A stretch of DNA of 64,000 bases from Cenococcum geophilum 1.58 (Eukaryota; Ascomycota; Dothideomycetes; Gloniales; Gloniaceae). The stretch is from positions 124,001-188,000 of the forward strand of contig KV748240.1 of assembly GCA_001692895.1 (NCBI GenBank). The letters run 5' to 3'. The notes beneath the pieces are model-generated. The model ran no database searches. It was given only the letters and a program-made list of their open reading frames with translations, and had not been told where the DNA came from. The translations under genes and the position numbers were made by a program. Shown here piece by piece: positions 8,601 to 20,250 of this stretch (its first letter is position 1; each line of letters opens with the position of its first letter).

Positions 8601-11600
8601 TATTATTATTCATTACTTAACGTCCGATTTAGATCCCTATTGGGCCCACGCGGACTACTCCTTATTTACATATAGGGAGAAAACTCTATTTAAGAAAATA
8701 AGAAAACCCCGTAATCCATCTCCCCGCCTTTAGGGCTCGCCTACTTAGCGCCTGCGAGTTACCTATAGTACTCTACTACCTTACTTTTTAACCTTTTTGG
8801 GAACCACTGCTGCCGTAACAAGCCTACGGACGCGCTAGTATCGTAAACTTAACTCTACTACTATAGGGTCATTAGGGGGCGCCTGCTACTCGCCCCTTTG
8901 CCTTCTATTACCATTTCCTTTATAACCTAGAACTGGTCTAGTACATTTTAGCTAATAAGCCACTGGGTAACCGCCTTAAGACCTTTTTATATTAAGAGCA
9001 GTGTATTATAGTTCTCTATACTAGCTACTAAGAGCATTACTTCTTAGTTAGTGCGTAGGGGGCATAATAGTATTATATATTTTAGTGTCTATCTTAGCTA
9101 ACTATATTTACATCTTAGGCTACCTACTAGGACACCCACCCAGTATAGCCAATCTTTTAGTCCTATTATTCCTGTTCTTAGGAGTATTGCTATTATATTT
9201 TCTGCCTTTATTAGGCCTTCTTAGAGCCCTTAGGTGTTTACCCCCTATAACGTTAACTATGCTACGGCTTAGGTTCCTCTTATCTAAGACAACCTCTATA
9301 CCTTTAACTCCTATATACCTCTCTAGTGTTAGTCTAACCAGTATTATATTACGGTAGATAGTTTCCTAATACTCTTTTATGCTTTACTTTAGCTCCTTTC
9401 TCTCTCTTACTATTATCTTTACTAGTCTCTTACGCGTCTCCCTTCCTCCTCTATATAGGCCTAGGCCCTAATACGGCACCATTCTTCTTCTACTTTCTCT
9501 ACCTGTTTCTCTAATATATCTTCCCTACTTTAGGTTTATTGGTTTGCTCTCTTATAGGGCACCCTAGGGTTACTCCATAGTTTATTTAGGCGTGTCTTAA
9601 TATACTTTATAACCTTAGAGTTACGCTCCCTTTATACCCTTTGCATTGCAGCGGCTTCGATATATAATTATAGGGGGGGATATTAGCTTCCTTCTTAAGC
9701 AGTGCTATAGCCGTTTGCTTATACCCGCCTATTATACTCCAGAGACAAGCTATTTAGACCTTTTGGAGTGGTTTAAGGAGTGATTTAGGGGGGCCTTTCT
9801 CGGTTTCTCCTATGGCCCAAATACTAAATCTATACGTTATAGTTAGCCGGACAACTGCTATATATAGTAGGCGTGACCTCTAGAAGCATGGACCCCATAT
9901 AGAATTAACGATCCTAGACATTGCGATATACTATACTTAGCCCTTACAGGCCGCTTATAACGCATATGCGCTCTACTAGAGCTTACTATCTACCCATACT
10001 CCTAATACCCTTAGGCCTTAAACTGGTTAACCCCTAAAGCCTTAAATATAAATTATATGCTAGAGATCTGCAGATTGGTTGCGTTTTCTTATAAAATAGA
10101 TTAGCTAGTATTTCTCTGGTAAAAATTAGACTTTATATTGTCTTGCCCATTCTATATAGGTGTTATAGGCTTTCTCTAATATTCTATAATTCTCTGCGGC
10201 TGTTAGGCCGTATATAATTAGGTTTATATTATCAACAAAGCCTATCCCCTAGGTCGCCCCTTCCTTAAAAGAGTTAAGTAGGTTGCTTATAAAGAAAAGG
10301 AAGAGTATAGGTAAGAGGGGTAATCCTTATAGTATTCCTGTTGCGACTACAATAAGGGGGCTCTAGTATCCGCTAAAGACTAGAGATATTTCTTTCTAGC
10401 CTATAAACCCTTAAATAAATTATATAATCTATTCTAGGAAGCCCTTTACCCTAAGGATATATAGGAGGCGCTTGTGGGGTATATTATTGTAGGCACTACT
10501 AATATTTAAGCTAAGCATTAATACTACGAAGTCCCTTTGCATCGCCTATACAGATTTAATAGTGGCAGCAAGTAGCGTAAGTGCTAATAGTGTTAAGCGG
10601 TTCTTTCTTGCCCCTATTTAACTTTGTAATAGTAGGGCGTATTCCTTAGCCGTATCTACTATACGGTCCGCTATTACCCTTTCTAAGATCTTACTAAGGG
10701 TGTTTTCTAAGGCAATAGGGCGGTAGCTTCCTAGGATTAAGTAATCTGCTTTACCTTCTTTTTATAGGACAACCGTCGTTATAGATCTTCCGAGTCGCGG
10801 GTAGTAGCCTATAGCAAAGCATACTCTGGCTATATCTACAAGCTAAGGTGCTATAAGTGGTCCACAGGACTTTAAGGCCTTATTTAGAATTCCATCTAGT
10901 CCTAGTGCTATATTATTTAAAAGGCGGCTAATAGTTCTGGCCATTTCCTCTGTTGTTATATCGCTGTCGACCCGCAGGCGAGTCACTAGTATTTCACCCA
11001 TAATGTTACTAAGGTCTACTAGAGCCGGTTAGGGGAAGAACCTTTCTATAAGGATCTTTGCCTTCTTATCGTTGTTGTTAGTAGCTTATACTTCCCCTGC
11101 TCTTTATAGGGGTGGTAGGTATAGGTCTTCTACTAGGCGCCCTGCCTTTTTTTTGCCCATTTCGCTATAGCCTAAAGGCCCTTGTTATAGGGGAGGCTCG
11201 AGTTAGTAGTATGCTCGTTTATAAACCGTCTCCAGTTATTCCTTACTTCTTTTTTTAGGGTGTTCTTTAACTGGTTTCTTATGTCTTTATATCGTCTCTC
11301 GTCTTTAGGGTTATAGCTACTTATATATTTCCTTCTTACTCGTCGTTGGCTGGCAATAAGAACCGCGCATTGTCCTTAGCTTTTATAACTTCTACCACTA
11401 GTTTATCTATAACTACTAAATTATAGTAAAACCTCTTATATGACTAACTAGGAAGGATATACCTTTTATCTTTAATAATAGCTATAGGAAAGCCTTTAAA
11501 GAGATAAAGGATTAGCTTATCTCTTCCCTAATCCTTTATTACTATAACCTAAACCTTAAATTAATGCTAGAAATGGACGCCTTTAATAGGGCTCTAGCGG

Positions 11601-13217
11601 GAATCCTATTATAGTTACATCTAGATAGCGAATAGTACCCTATAGCTTTTTTCTTAAAGATAATAGACCTAGCTAAGTATAATTATAAAGTATATAATAA
11701 AGAAATACTAACTATTATTTAATTACTTTTCTAATAGCGTATAGAGCTTAAAGGTATAAACTTCCGGATTAAGATATATATAGATTATAAAGCCCTTAAG
11801 TACTTTATAACTATAAAGCAGCTTACTAAATAATAAGCTTAATAGGCTAAAATACTTTTCTAATTCTTCTTTATAATTATATATCGTTCTAGTAAGTAAA
11901 ACTCTAAGGCTAATACCCTAACCTAAAGAGAATAAGATATAGGACCCTAGGATAAGCTAAAGACCTAATATTAGACGCGCGCCCTTTTTTATCTAGAATA
12001 GCTTAACCCGCGGATCTTTAAGGAGCTAGACTTTTAGTAAAATAAGCTAGTACTAATAGAGGAGTTCTTAAATAAGCTAATAGGGCTAATTAACCGCCTT
12101 TTAACTATAAACCGCACGGCTAACGCCCTAAGGGCCCTCCGCGAATAAGCTATAAAAAGAACCCCTAATTTTAAAATAGAGGAAGGATTGCTCCTATATT
12201 AGGAGCGGCTTATAGTCCTTAATATTAATAATTTATAGACTAAACTAATCCGTAAAGCTTATTGCTAAGTTTTTACGGTATACCCTAGTAAGAACAAGAC
12301 CCGTAAAACTATTAACTACCGCTACTACTAGCTAAAAAATAGTTGTGGATATTAATTAATATATATAAAACTGCGAAGACTATTAGAGAGCTATAATCCT
12401 ATAGGATAAGACCTTAGGACTACTTAAGCTATTCTTAATACTAGAGCGCCCTTAGTAGTATATCTTTATAGACTTTTATAAACTACTTAGGGATTGTAAC
12501 GGATATAATATAGTTATAGTTATAGTTAACTGCTTTAGTAAGCGCCCGTTCTTAATTCCCTGTTATAAAAATATTAATGCTAAAGAGGTAAATACTATTA
12601 TGTCTAATTATAGGCTATAGTTTCTATTAGCTTTCTAAAATAAGTTTACCCGAATCTTAAGTATTAAGCTAAAGCTTTCTACGGCTTATTACCCCTAGAT
12701 AGACGGTTAGATAGAGATTATAAATTAGTACCTAAACTAGAGACTTAGGCCCTTTATTAACTATTTTTAGGATATCTAGTTTAAACTACTACCCTTAATA
12801 GACTACGCGCAAGCAACCCTACCCTATAACTCTATAGGGTTTACCCTAATTTAGCTAGAAATAGGATACTTACCCTATATATAAGCTTTAACTAGAAAAG
12901 GCTAGAAGAACCCTAGACTATATAAAAGAAGCTATTCTATATTAAGGCCTAATAGTATACTAAATAATTGGAGAAGGTCTAGATAGTAGCCTATAAGAAC
13001 CTAGAAAAAGCTTAGAGGTTAATAGAATAGTAGGTAAATAAACACCGATAAAAGCCTGGTTTTACCCCTAGCAATATAATCTAGGTTATAATAAGGAATT
13101 AAAAAACCGAACGACCTAGCTATAAGCTAAACTATTAGATAGTAGGACCGTATAAAGTTCTTAAAAAATAGGCAACTTATATAAAATAAAGCTCCTAAAT
13201 TTAATTAGGGTTTATAC
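5619..13217 (+). pseudogene. gypsy1 gag-pol (interrupted)
   Basis: Would encode capsid and replication enzymes of the retroelement particle. The start codon aligned with gypsy2 is ATA at 5619. A CCHC knuckle is recognisable near 6655-6690 although Cys, Gly and His codons are mutated. The protease motif near 6905 reads INTRVN where IDTGAN is expected. RT spans about 7780-8587, with PILFIKKPNRGL and YLDN in place of YLDD near 8345. After the LINE insertion come RNase H (about 11388-11960) and integrase (from about 12240, with TAYYPQIDGQIEIINQ-type core sequence, reading through stops, near 12690). Most stops sit at former Gln or Trp codons. The ORF is dead, split by a 2.8-kb LINE, and lacks its C-terminus. 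Confidence 0.8.
8603..11372 (-). mobile_element. Tad1-like LINE, copy 2 (5'-truncated)
   Basis: 2,770 bp inserted in gypsy1 with a 15-bp target duplication TCCTTAGCTTTTATA (8588-8602 and 11373-11387). On the minus strand it runs from the region just before RT through RT, the C-terminal segment and the 3' UTR, and ends in an ATT-rich tail. The 5' truncation at 11372 is typical of incomplete target-primed reverse transcription. It carries many RIP-type stops. Open stretches on the opposite strand (for example near 9085-9357) are antisense shadows. Confidence 0.9.
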
Positions 13218-13539
13218 TATTATTTATTGCTTAACGTCCGATTTGGATCCCTATTGGGCCTACGCGGACTACTCCTTATATATATGTGGGGAGAAAACTC
13301 TATTTGAGAAAACCCGTAATCTATCTCCCTGCCTTTTAGGACTCGCCTATAAGGCGCCTACGAGGCGCCTACAAGTCACCTATGGCGCTCTACTACCTTA
13401 CTTTTTAACCTTTTTAGGAACTACTGCTGCCGTAATAAGCCTACGGACGCGCTAGTATTATAAACTTTACTCTACTACTGTAGAGTTATTAGGGGGCGCC
13501 CATTGCTCGCCCCCCCCTGCCCTTTATTGCTATTTCCTT

Positions 13540-16500
13540 TGCAACCTGGAACTGGTTTAGTATATTTTAGCTAATAAGCCACTAGGTAACCGCCTTAAGG
13601 CCTTTCTATATTAAGAGCAGTGTATTATAGTTCTTTATGCTAGCTACTAAGAGTATTACTTCTTAGTTGGTGTGTAAGGGGTATAATAGTATTATATGTT
13701 TTAGTGTCTGTCTTAGCCAGCTATATTTATATATTAGGCTACCTACTAGGACACCCACTTAGTAGAGCCAGTCTTTTAGTCCTATTATTCCTGTTCTTAA
13801 GAGTATTGCTATTATATTTTCTGCCTTTATTAGGCCTTCTTGGAGCCCTAGAGTGTTTACCCCCTATAGCGTTAACTATGCTATGGCTTGGGTTTCTCTT
13901 ACCTTAGTTAGCCTCTATACCTTTAACTCCTATATACCTCTCTAGCGTTGGTCTAGCCAGTGTTATATTACGGTAGATGGTTTTCTAGTATTCTTTTATA
14001 CTCTACTTTTACTCCTTTCTCTCTCTTGCTGTTGTCTTTACTGGCCTCTTATATGTCTCCTTTCCTCCTCTATATAGGCTTGGGCCCTAAAGCAGCACTA
14101 TTTTTCTTCTACTTTCTTTACCTATTTCTCTAATATATTTTCCCTACTTTAGGGTTATTAGTTTGTTCTCCTATAGGGCGCCCTAGGGTCCCTCTATAGT
14201 TTATTTAGGCGTGTCTTAATATACTTTATAACATTAGAGTTACATTCGTTTTGCGCCCTTTATATTACAGTGGCTTTAATATATAGTTGTAGGGTGGGAA
14301 TATTAGCTTCCTTTTTAAGTAGTGCTGTAGCCGTTCGCTTATATCTGCCTATTATACTCTAGAGGTAGGCTATTTAGACCTTTTAGAGTGGTTTAAGGAG
14401 CGATTTAGGGGGGCCTTTCTTAGATTCTCTAATGGCCTAAATACTAAACCTATATGTTATGGTTAGCCGGATAACTGCTGTATATAATAGGCGTAACCTT
14501 TAAAAGTATAGACCTTATGTGGAATTAACGATCCTAGATAATGCGATATACTGTACTTGGCCCTTATAGGCCGCTTACGCCGTATATGCGCTCTACTAGA
14601 GCTTGCTATCTATCTATACTCCTAATACCCTTAGNCCNTAAACTAGTTAACCCCTAAAGCCTTAGATATAAATTATATGCTAGAGATCTGCAGATTGGTT
14701 GCGTTTTCTTATAAAGTAGATTAGCTAGTATTTCTCTGGTAAGAATTGGACTCTATATCGTCTTACCTATTCTATATAGGTGTTATAAGCTTTCTCTAGT
14801 GTTCTGCAATTTTCTGCGGCTGTTGGCCTGTATATAATTAGGTTTATATTGTTGACGAAGCCTATTCCCTAGGTCGCCCCTTCCTTAAAGGAGTTAAGTA
14901 GGTTGCTTATAAAGAAAAGGAAGAGTATAGGCAAGAGGGGTAATCCTTATAGTATTCCTGTTATAACTATAATAAGGGGGCTCTGGTATCTGCTAAAGAC
15001 TAATAATATTTCTTTCTAACCTATAAACCCTTAAATAAATTATATAATCTATTCTAGGAAGCCTTTTGCCCTAAGGATATATAGGAGACGCTTATAGGGT
15101 ACGTTATTGTAGGCGCCGCTAATATCTAGGCTAAGTATTAATACTACAAAGTCCCTTCGCATCGCCTATGCGGATTTAATGGTGGTAGTGAGTAGCATAA
15201 GTGCTAATAGTGTTAAGCGGTTCTTTCTTACCCCTATTTGGCTTTATGGTAGTAGGTTGTATTCCTTAGCCGTGTCTGCTATATAGTCCGCTATTACCTT
15301 TTCTAAGATCTTACTAAGGGTGTTTTCTAAGGTAATGGGGCGGTAGCTTCCTAGGATTAAGTAATTTACTTTACCTTCTTTTTATAGAATAACTGTTGTT
15401 ATAGCTCTTCCGAGTCGCGGGTAGTAGCCTATAGTAAAGTATGCCCTAGCTATATCTGCAAGCTAGGGTGCTATAAGTGGTCTATATATTTTTAAGGCCT
15501 TATTTAGAATCCTATCTAGTCCTAGTACTATATTATTTAAAAGGCGGCTAATAGTTCTAGCTATTTCCTCTATTGTTATATCGCTATTAACCCTTAGGTA
15601 AGTTACCGGTGTTTTACCTGTAATATTGCTAAGGTCTACTAGAGCTAGTTAGGGGAAGAACCTTTCTATAAGGATCTTTGCCTTCTTATTATTGTTATTA
15701 GTAGCCTATAATTCCCCTGCTCTTTATAGGGGTAGTAGGTATAAATCTTCTGCTAAGCGTTTTACCTTTTTTTTATACCTATTTTGTTATAGCCTAAAGG
15801 CCCTTATTATAGGGGAGGCTTAGGTTAAAAGTATACTCGTTTATAAACCGTCTCTAGTTGTTCCTTACTTCTTTCTTTAGGGTATTCTTTAACTAGTTTT
15901 TTATGTTTTTATATCGTCTCTCGTCTTTAGGGTTATAGCTACTTATATATTTCCTTTTTGCTTATTATTAGCTGGTAATAAGAACCGCGTATTATACGGA
16001 CTATACGTGTCGCGCGTAGGGGCCTAGTTTTAAAACTGGGTAGTGCTTTTCTAGCCCATTTTTAATCGCTGCCTAGATCCTTTTTAGTCTTTAGTTAATT
16101 TCCTTAGGGGTGGCTAATAAGCCTCGCTTGTTTAGAATTGGGTAGATTTCTTCTAGGTCTTAGAGTTGTTGTTTAACTGTATTAAGGAAACTATCTGTCT
16201 TAAGCTTCCTTATTACATATCTTTTACTACTTAGTTACGCCTTAATATCTAAATCTAGCTGTATTTGGATAGGGATATAGTCTAAGGCGAGTGCCTATTT
16301 TTCTTTAGGGTTGTACCTTTTAAGTCTTTGGTATAGGCCTTCGTCTATAAATATAAGGTTAATTATACTTCTGGAGGTTCCTTATTGCTATATAGTTGCT
16401 CCTAGGGGGGTGGCTAACTTAAGGCCTTAGGTATCTATAGCTTTTAATAGGCACTCTGCCTGTTAATTAGCAGTAATATAGATACCCCCCTACTACGGGT

Positions 16501-16930
16501 AGTAGAGGTTTATATCTCTTAGTAGAATAAACTCTATGCCTTTGGTTTCTAGTAAGCTTATTACTAATATAATATTCTCTGTTTATGGGACCCCTTTAAC
16601 CCTAGGGTTATATATATTAATAATTTATACTAGTCCCCTATATATCTGGATTATTATAACTATAATATCTAGGTTAACTGCCTGTTATAACTATAAGGAT
16701 AGGCTAATAGCCTTACTAATTATAAAGTATACGCGTATAGCTGCTTTTGGTTTATATAGGAGCTAAAATCCTTAGGGGCAGTACGTCGATTATATGTAGG
16801 TATTGTAGTACAGCTCTTATATGGCAAGGATATAGTATTTCTTTAGGTCTAGACCGCCTAGTAAAGGCCTTATAAGATAGTGGTTTGTGTTACCGCAGTT
16901 GTACTGTATAATAGATAGGTGGCGGACCCC
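13540..16930 (-). pseudogene. LINE ORF2 (endonuclease-reverse transcriptase), copy 3
   Basis: Minus-strand counterpart of the copy 1 ORF2, uninterrupted by other elements. Endonuclease occupies about 16930-16250, RT about 15450-14800, and the C-terminal Cys/His region about 13900-13560. Frames are followed by similarity to copies 1 and 2; premature stops are frequent. Function and location would be as for copy 1: nicking and target-primed reverse transcription at the chromosome. Confidence 0.75.
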
Positions 16931-16959
16931 TAGTAAGGGTCCTTTATCTCTCCTTTATT

Positions 16960-18500
16960 CCTTACTTTTTCTATTTCTACTTTCTCTAGGATATTTAGAA
17001 CTTCTATCTCTTATATTTATACCCTAGTTACTACTTATTTTATATAGAGCTTTCTATTTCCGTATCTTGTATTCCTACTAGCGCTTTTATATCTGAATTT
17101 GTTATTATCTCTAGTTTCTCCCCTGTTCTTACTAGCTGGCTATATGCCCTTTATAGGTCGGCTATAAATGTTATATTTACCGCGTTAAATCTAATTCTTA
17201 ATTATCCTGGTCTTAAGCTTACTGTAGCTATCTATAGGGGTCTTCCTATAGGGCGTCCTCTCCCTTGTGTCCCTTATAACCCTTATATCCCTATATAGTC
17301 TGGTAATGTCGCGCGGCGCCGCTTCTAGCCTATTAAGGCTTAGGATGGCTAGCCTAGCCCCCTAGTACTAAAGGTAGGAAACGCTGGGAAGGCACCTACG
17401 TCCCCCTAGCTTATTGCTTGTTGTTTCTATTTATATAACCTAGTATGCAGTTATTCCCACAGCTGTTAAGCTCTTACCTTCCGCCTCCTATATTTAATGC
17501 AGTCTTCTCTCTTCTATACCTTATATATACTTCAGTAGCAGTTTACGCATTTTATTTAGTCTTGATTTAAGTAGTATCTTATATTATAAGGGCCTATATA
17601 GTGGCCGCAGCACACCTGTACTGCGTATATGGATTAGGTATATCCCTATTATATATAGCGGTAGTATTATTTTAGGCGTAGTCTGTAGTTATAGAGCCTT
17701 ACGTTATATATAAGGCCATTTATAATTATTCCTTTTTAGATAAGGAGTTTTTGTATTTCTAGTATATGTGTGCTAACAATAAGGGAGCTATACGTTTAAC
17801 TGGCGTCTCCCTAGTAAGTCTCTAGCGACCCTTATATCCTCTTATTGTTTTTATTATTTACTTAGTTTATATTTTCCTATTAAAGCTATTAGATTTAGGT
17901 AATCTTAAAGCCTAGTATAAGGCGTTCTATATGTTTTACTATCTCCTATATAGTTACTATGTTATCCGCCTAGCGTCTTTTTTCTACCTTAAGGCTTATA
18001 GAAACCGCTAGGACTTTAACTAGGTAGTCTTTATAGAGTACTTTTATGCCAATACGTTCTCTTAGCCTGTCCCCTGCCCTTACGGCTTATTCCTTTACCT
18101 ATTAGTCCTTTAAGGTAACTCTAATATCTCCGCTCCTAAGGTATTAGACTATAACTGCGTTATAGACCTCTTTATAAATCTTTATAAGGACTTTTATTTC
18201 TAATTATCCCCTAAGCCCCTCTACTTTTTCTATATTTAGTTATATTATAATTATATACCCGGTTATTGTCTTAAGGGGGGTAGGTTCCCTATAGTGTAAA
18301 AGCGCGGCTACGGCGGCCTAGGTGCGGTTTGCCGGTAAGGGGGAATTTTATTTATTTTTAATTTTGCTTAGCCATTAGAGGATTTAATTAAGGGTTTGCT
18401 AAAGGGGCGCCTAAGGTTTACTAGACTAGCGGAGCCATTCTGCTAGCTATATTAGTTCGTTATAGCTAATAGTTACTCCCCTATAATTTTAGATACTAGA
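16960..18500 (-). pseudogene. LINE ORF1 (RNA-binding gag-like), copy 3
   Basis: Region between the 5' UTR and the endonuclease, homologous to 29500-31000 in copy 4. A segment rich in Cys codons and ending in a possible zinc knuckle (about 17590-17625 on the minus strand) fits the RNA-binding ORF1 of Tad1 elements. Heavily mutated; start and stop not determinable. The open frame on the opposite strand at 18565-18777 is antisense to the 5' end. Confidence 0.55.
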
Positions 18501-18780
18501 CACGTCTAATAGGCTTTATATTTTATTAGATGCCTTCTTAATAGAGGTATTTCCGCTTTATAGTGTGGTATTCGCCCATCTTTATTATAGAGGGCCGTTA
18601 TTAGGCGTGGATCTGACGGTTACGCGCGAGTGCAAGCCACTGTCGGTTAACGTGTGCCTCCCCTGCGATGTATATATCTTAGGGGTATTCTCTAGGTGTT
18701 TTTTAGGGTTCTTTTTGGTTGGTTTTAGTCTTTTTAGGCCGGGTGCAGCAAGAGCTCCTATTATACCACTTTATTAAAGA

Positions 18781-18869
18781 ATACATAAAATTAATTAGTA
18801 GACACTCTTTTCCTTTCTAAATTAGATACTTTTTCCCACTAGGTTTTAGTTATAGGCTAAGGTTTTTAT
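18781..18869 (+). mobile_element. Copia 3' internal fragment
   Basis: Matches the sequence between the pol stop and the 3' LTR of copia3 (about 48920-49010), including GACACTCTTTTCC, but lacks the last ~120 bp before the LTR. It abuts the old copia LTR at 18870. Confidence 0.7.
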
Positions 18870-19581
18870 TATTAATAATAAGCTCTAATGTTGCTTATAT
18901 AAGCGTTATATAAGAACACCCTAAAAGAACCCTATAGCTTTAGGCGGTGTATTAGCTTAGATTAGGTAATATATTAGCTAGTATATTAGGTAATATATTA
19001 GCTAGTATATTAGGTAATATATTAGCTAGTATATTAGGTAATATATTAGCTAGTATATTAGGTAAATATATTATTAATATCTAATGTCATAAAGCTAGAT
19101 TAGACTATATTTTAGTAGTAACCTTATATTAGCTATAACCTTAAATATATAAGTTAAAGGTAATATATTAGCTAGTATTTTATGTAATCATAATTAGCTA
19201 GTATTATTAGTAATATATTAGCTATAGTATATTAAGGTAATATTATTAGCTAGTATATAGGTAATATATATAGCTAGTATATTAGGTATATTAGCTAGTA
19301 TATTAGTTAATATATTAGCTAGTATATTAGTAATATATTAGCTATAGTATATTAGGTAATATATTAGCTAGTATATTAGGTAATATATTAGCTAGTATAT
19401 TAGGTAATATATTAGCTAGTATATTAGGTAATATATTAGAATATAAGCTAAAATATAGACGTTCTGGAACTAGGGTCTTCTAGGTATATAGAGACTTAAT
19501 CCCCTATAAATAGACATTATTAATTATATTAAGTTCACCTACTTTACCTACTTTACTATATCGTTCACCCTATTGTCCTAT
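18870..19581 (+). repeat. Old copia LTR with expanded minisatellite (left part)
   Basis: Plus-oriented copia LTR that begins TATTAATAATAAGCTC (TGTTAATGATGA... before mutation). Its internal minisatellite has expanded and decayed into many copies of a 24-bp unit of the form GGTAATATATTAGCTAGTAT (18960-19440). Copia1 then inserted at 19581; the LTR resumes at 25078 and ends at 25101. Confidence 0.8.
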
Positions 19582-20033
19582 TGTAAAATTGCGTAAGCGG
19601 AGGTCGGAGGACGACAGGGTGAACGATGTAGTGAAGTAAGTGAAGTGGATAAACTTGATGTAATTAATGATGTCTATCTGCGGAGGATCGAGTCTCTATA
19701 TACCTAGAAGACCCTAGTTCCGGAACGTCTATGTTCCGCCTCGTATTCTGATACGTTACCTAATACGCTAGGTGATACGTTACCTGACACACTAGGTGAT
19801 ACGTTACCTAATACACTAGGTGATACGTTACCTGACACACTAGGTAATACGTTACCTAATACACTAGGTGATACGTTACCTGATATACTAGCTGATACAC
19901 TGGCTGATACCATCTGATACACTAGTTGATACACTAGCTAATACCATCTGATACACCGCNTAAAGCCGTAGGGTTCTTCCAGGGTGTTCTTATGTAATGC
20001 TTATATAAGCAATATTAGAGATTATTATTAACA
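19582..20033 (-). repeat. copia1 3' LTR
   Basis: 452 bp, starts TGTAAAATTGCG on the plus strand and ends ATTAACA. Contains the minisatellite of alternating 12-mers at about 19750-19920, which is open in several frames and does not encode a protein. Confidence 0.9.
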
Positions 20034-20250
20034 CGCCCCTATAAACAATATATTATATTACAATATTTTATTTATTAATTTTGTTCATTAATTTTGTTCA
20101 TTAATTTTGTTTATTAATTTTATGTATTGAGTGACCCAAGAAGTAAGTTAAGCAGCCTTAATAAAAACCTTAGCCTATAGCCAAAACCTAGTAGGAATAA
20201 AAGGTCCAATTAGGAAGGAAAAGAGTATTTGCTAATTTTGTTTATCGATT

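Larger units (their letters stand above)
5179..13217 (+). mobile_element. Ty3/gypsy chromovirus, copy gypsy1
   Basis: 5' LTR (5179-5388), primer site, gag, protease, reverse transcriptase, RNase H and integrase in gypsy order, closely related to gypsy2 at 31003-39313. LINE copy 2 (8603-11372) splits it between RT and RNase H, and LINE copy 3 interrupts it at 13217. The chromodomain, 3' UTR and 3' LTR do not reappear to the right, so the 3' end was lost in later rearrangement. RIP damage is heavier than in gypsy2: the gag start codon is ATA and the RT motif is YLDN. Confidence 0.85.
13218..18760 (-). mobile_element. Tad1-like LINE, copy 3 (about full length)
   Basis: About 5.5 kb on the minus strand: 5' UTR from about 18760, ORF1, endonuclease, RT, C-terminal segment, 3' UTR and tail at 13218. 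The 5' end matches the start of copy 4 (29188 onward), including GAGCTCTTGCTGCACCC, which supports full length. Left flank is gypsy1. The right flank shows TTATAC (18761-18766), also found at 13212-13217, a possible short target duplication, but gypsy1 does not clearly resume. This copy preserves the empty site for the TRIM found in copy 1. Confidence 0.85.

Noticed and set aside
18565-18777. Open frame with a conserved partner at 29240-29461 on the opposite strand
   Set aside because: Antisense to the LINE 5' end in both copies; no start context or codon pattern to support translation.
18960-19440. CRISPR-like array
   Set aside because: The 24-bp units are contiguous without spacers, are LTR minisatellite, and the genome is fungal.
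19704-19934. Short open frames with repeating VSGNVSPS or DTLGDTLP peptides (also at 24684-24973, 44209-44445, 49226-49551, 50202-50450, 50802-51067, 55787-56076, 57814-58086, 58934-59149)
   Set aside because: All lie in the copia LTR minisatellite, whose 12/24-bp period has no stop codons on either strand. They are a repeat artefact and not secreted repeat proteins or antigens.
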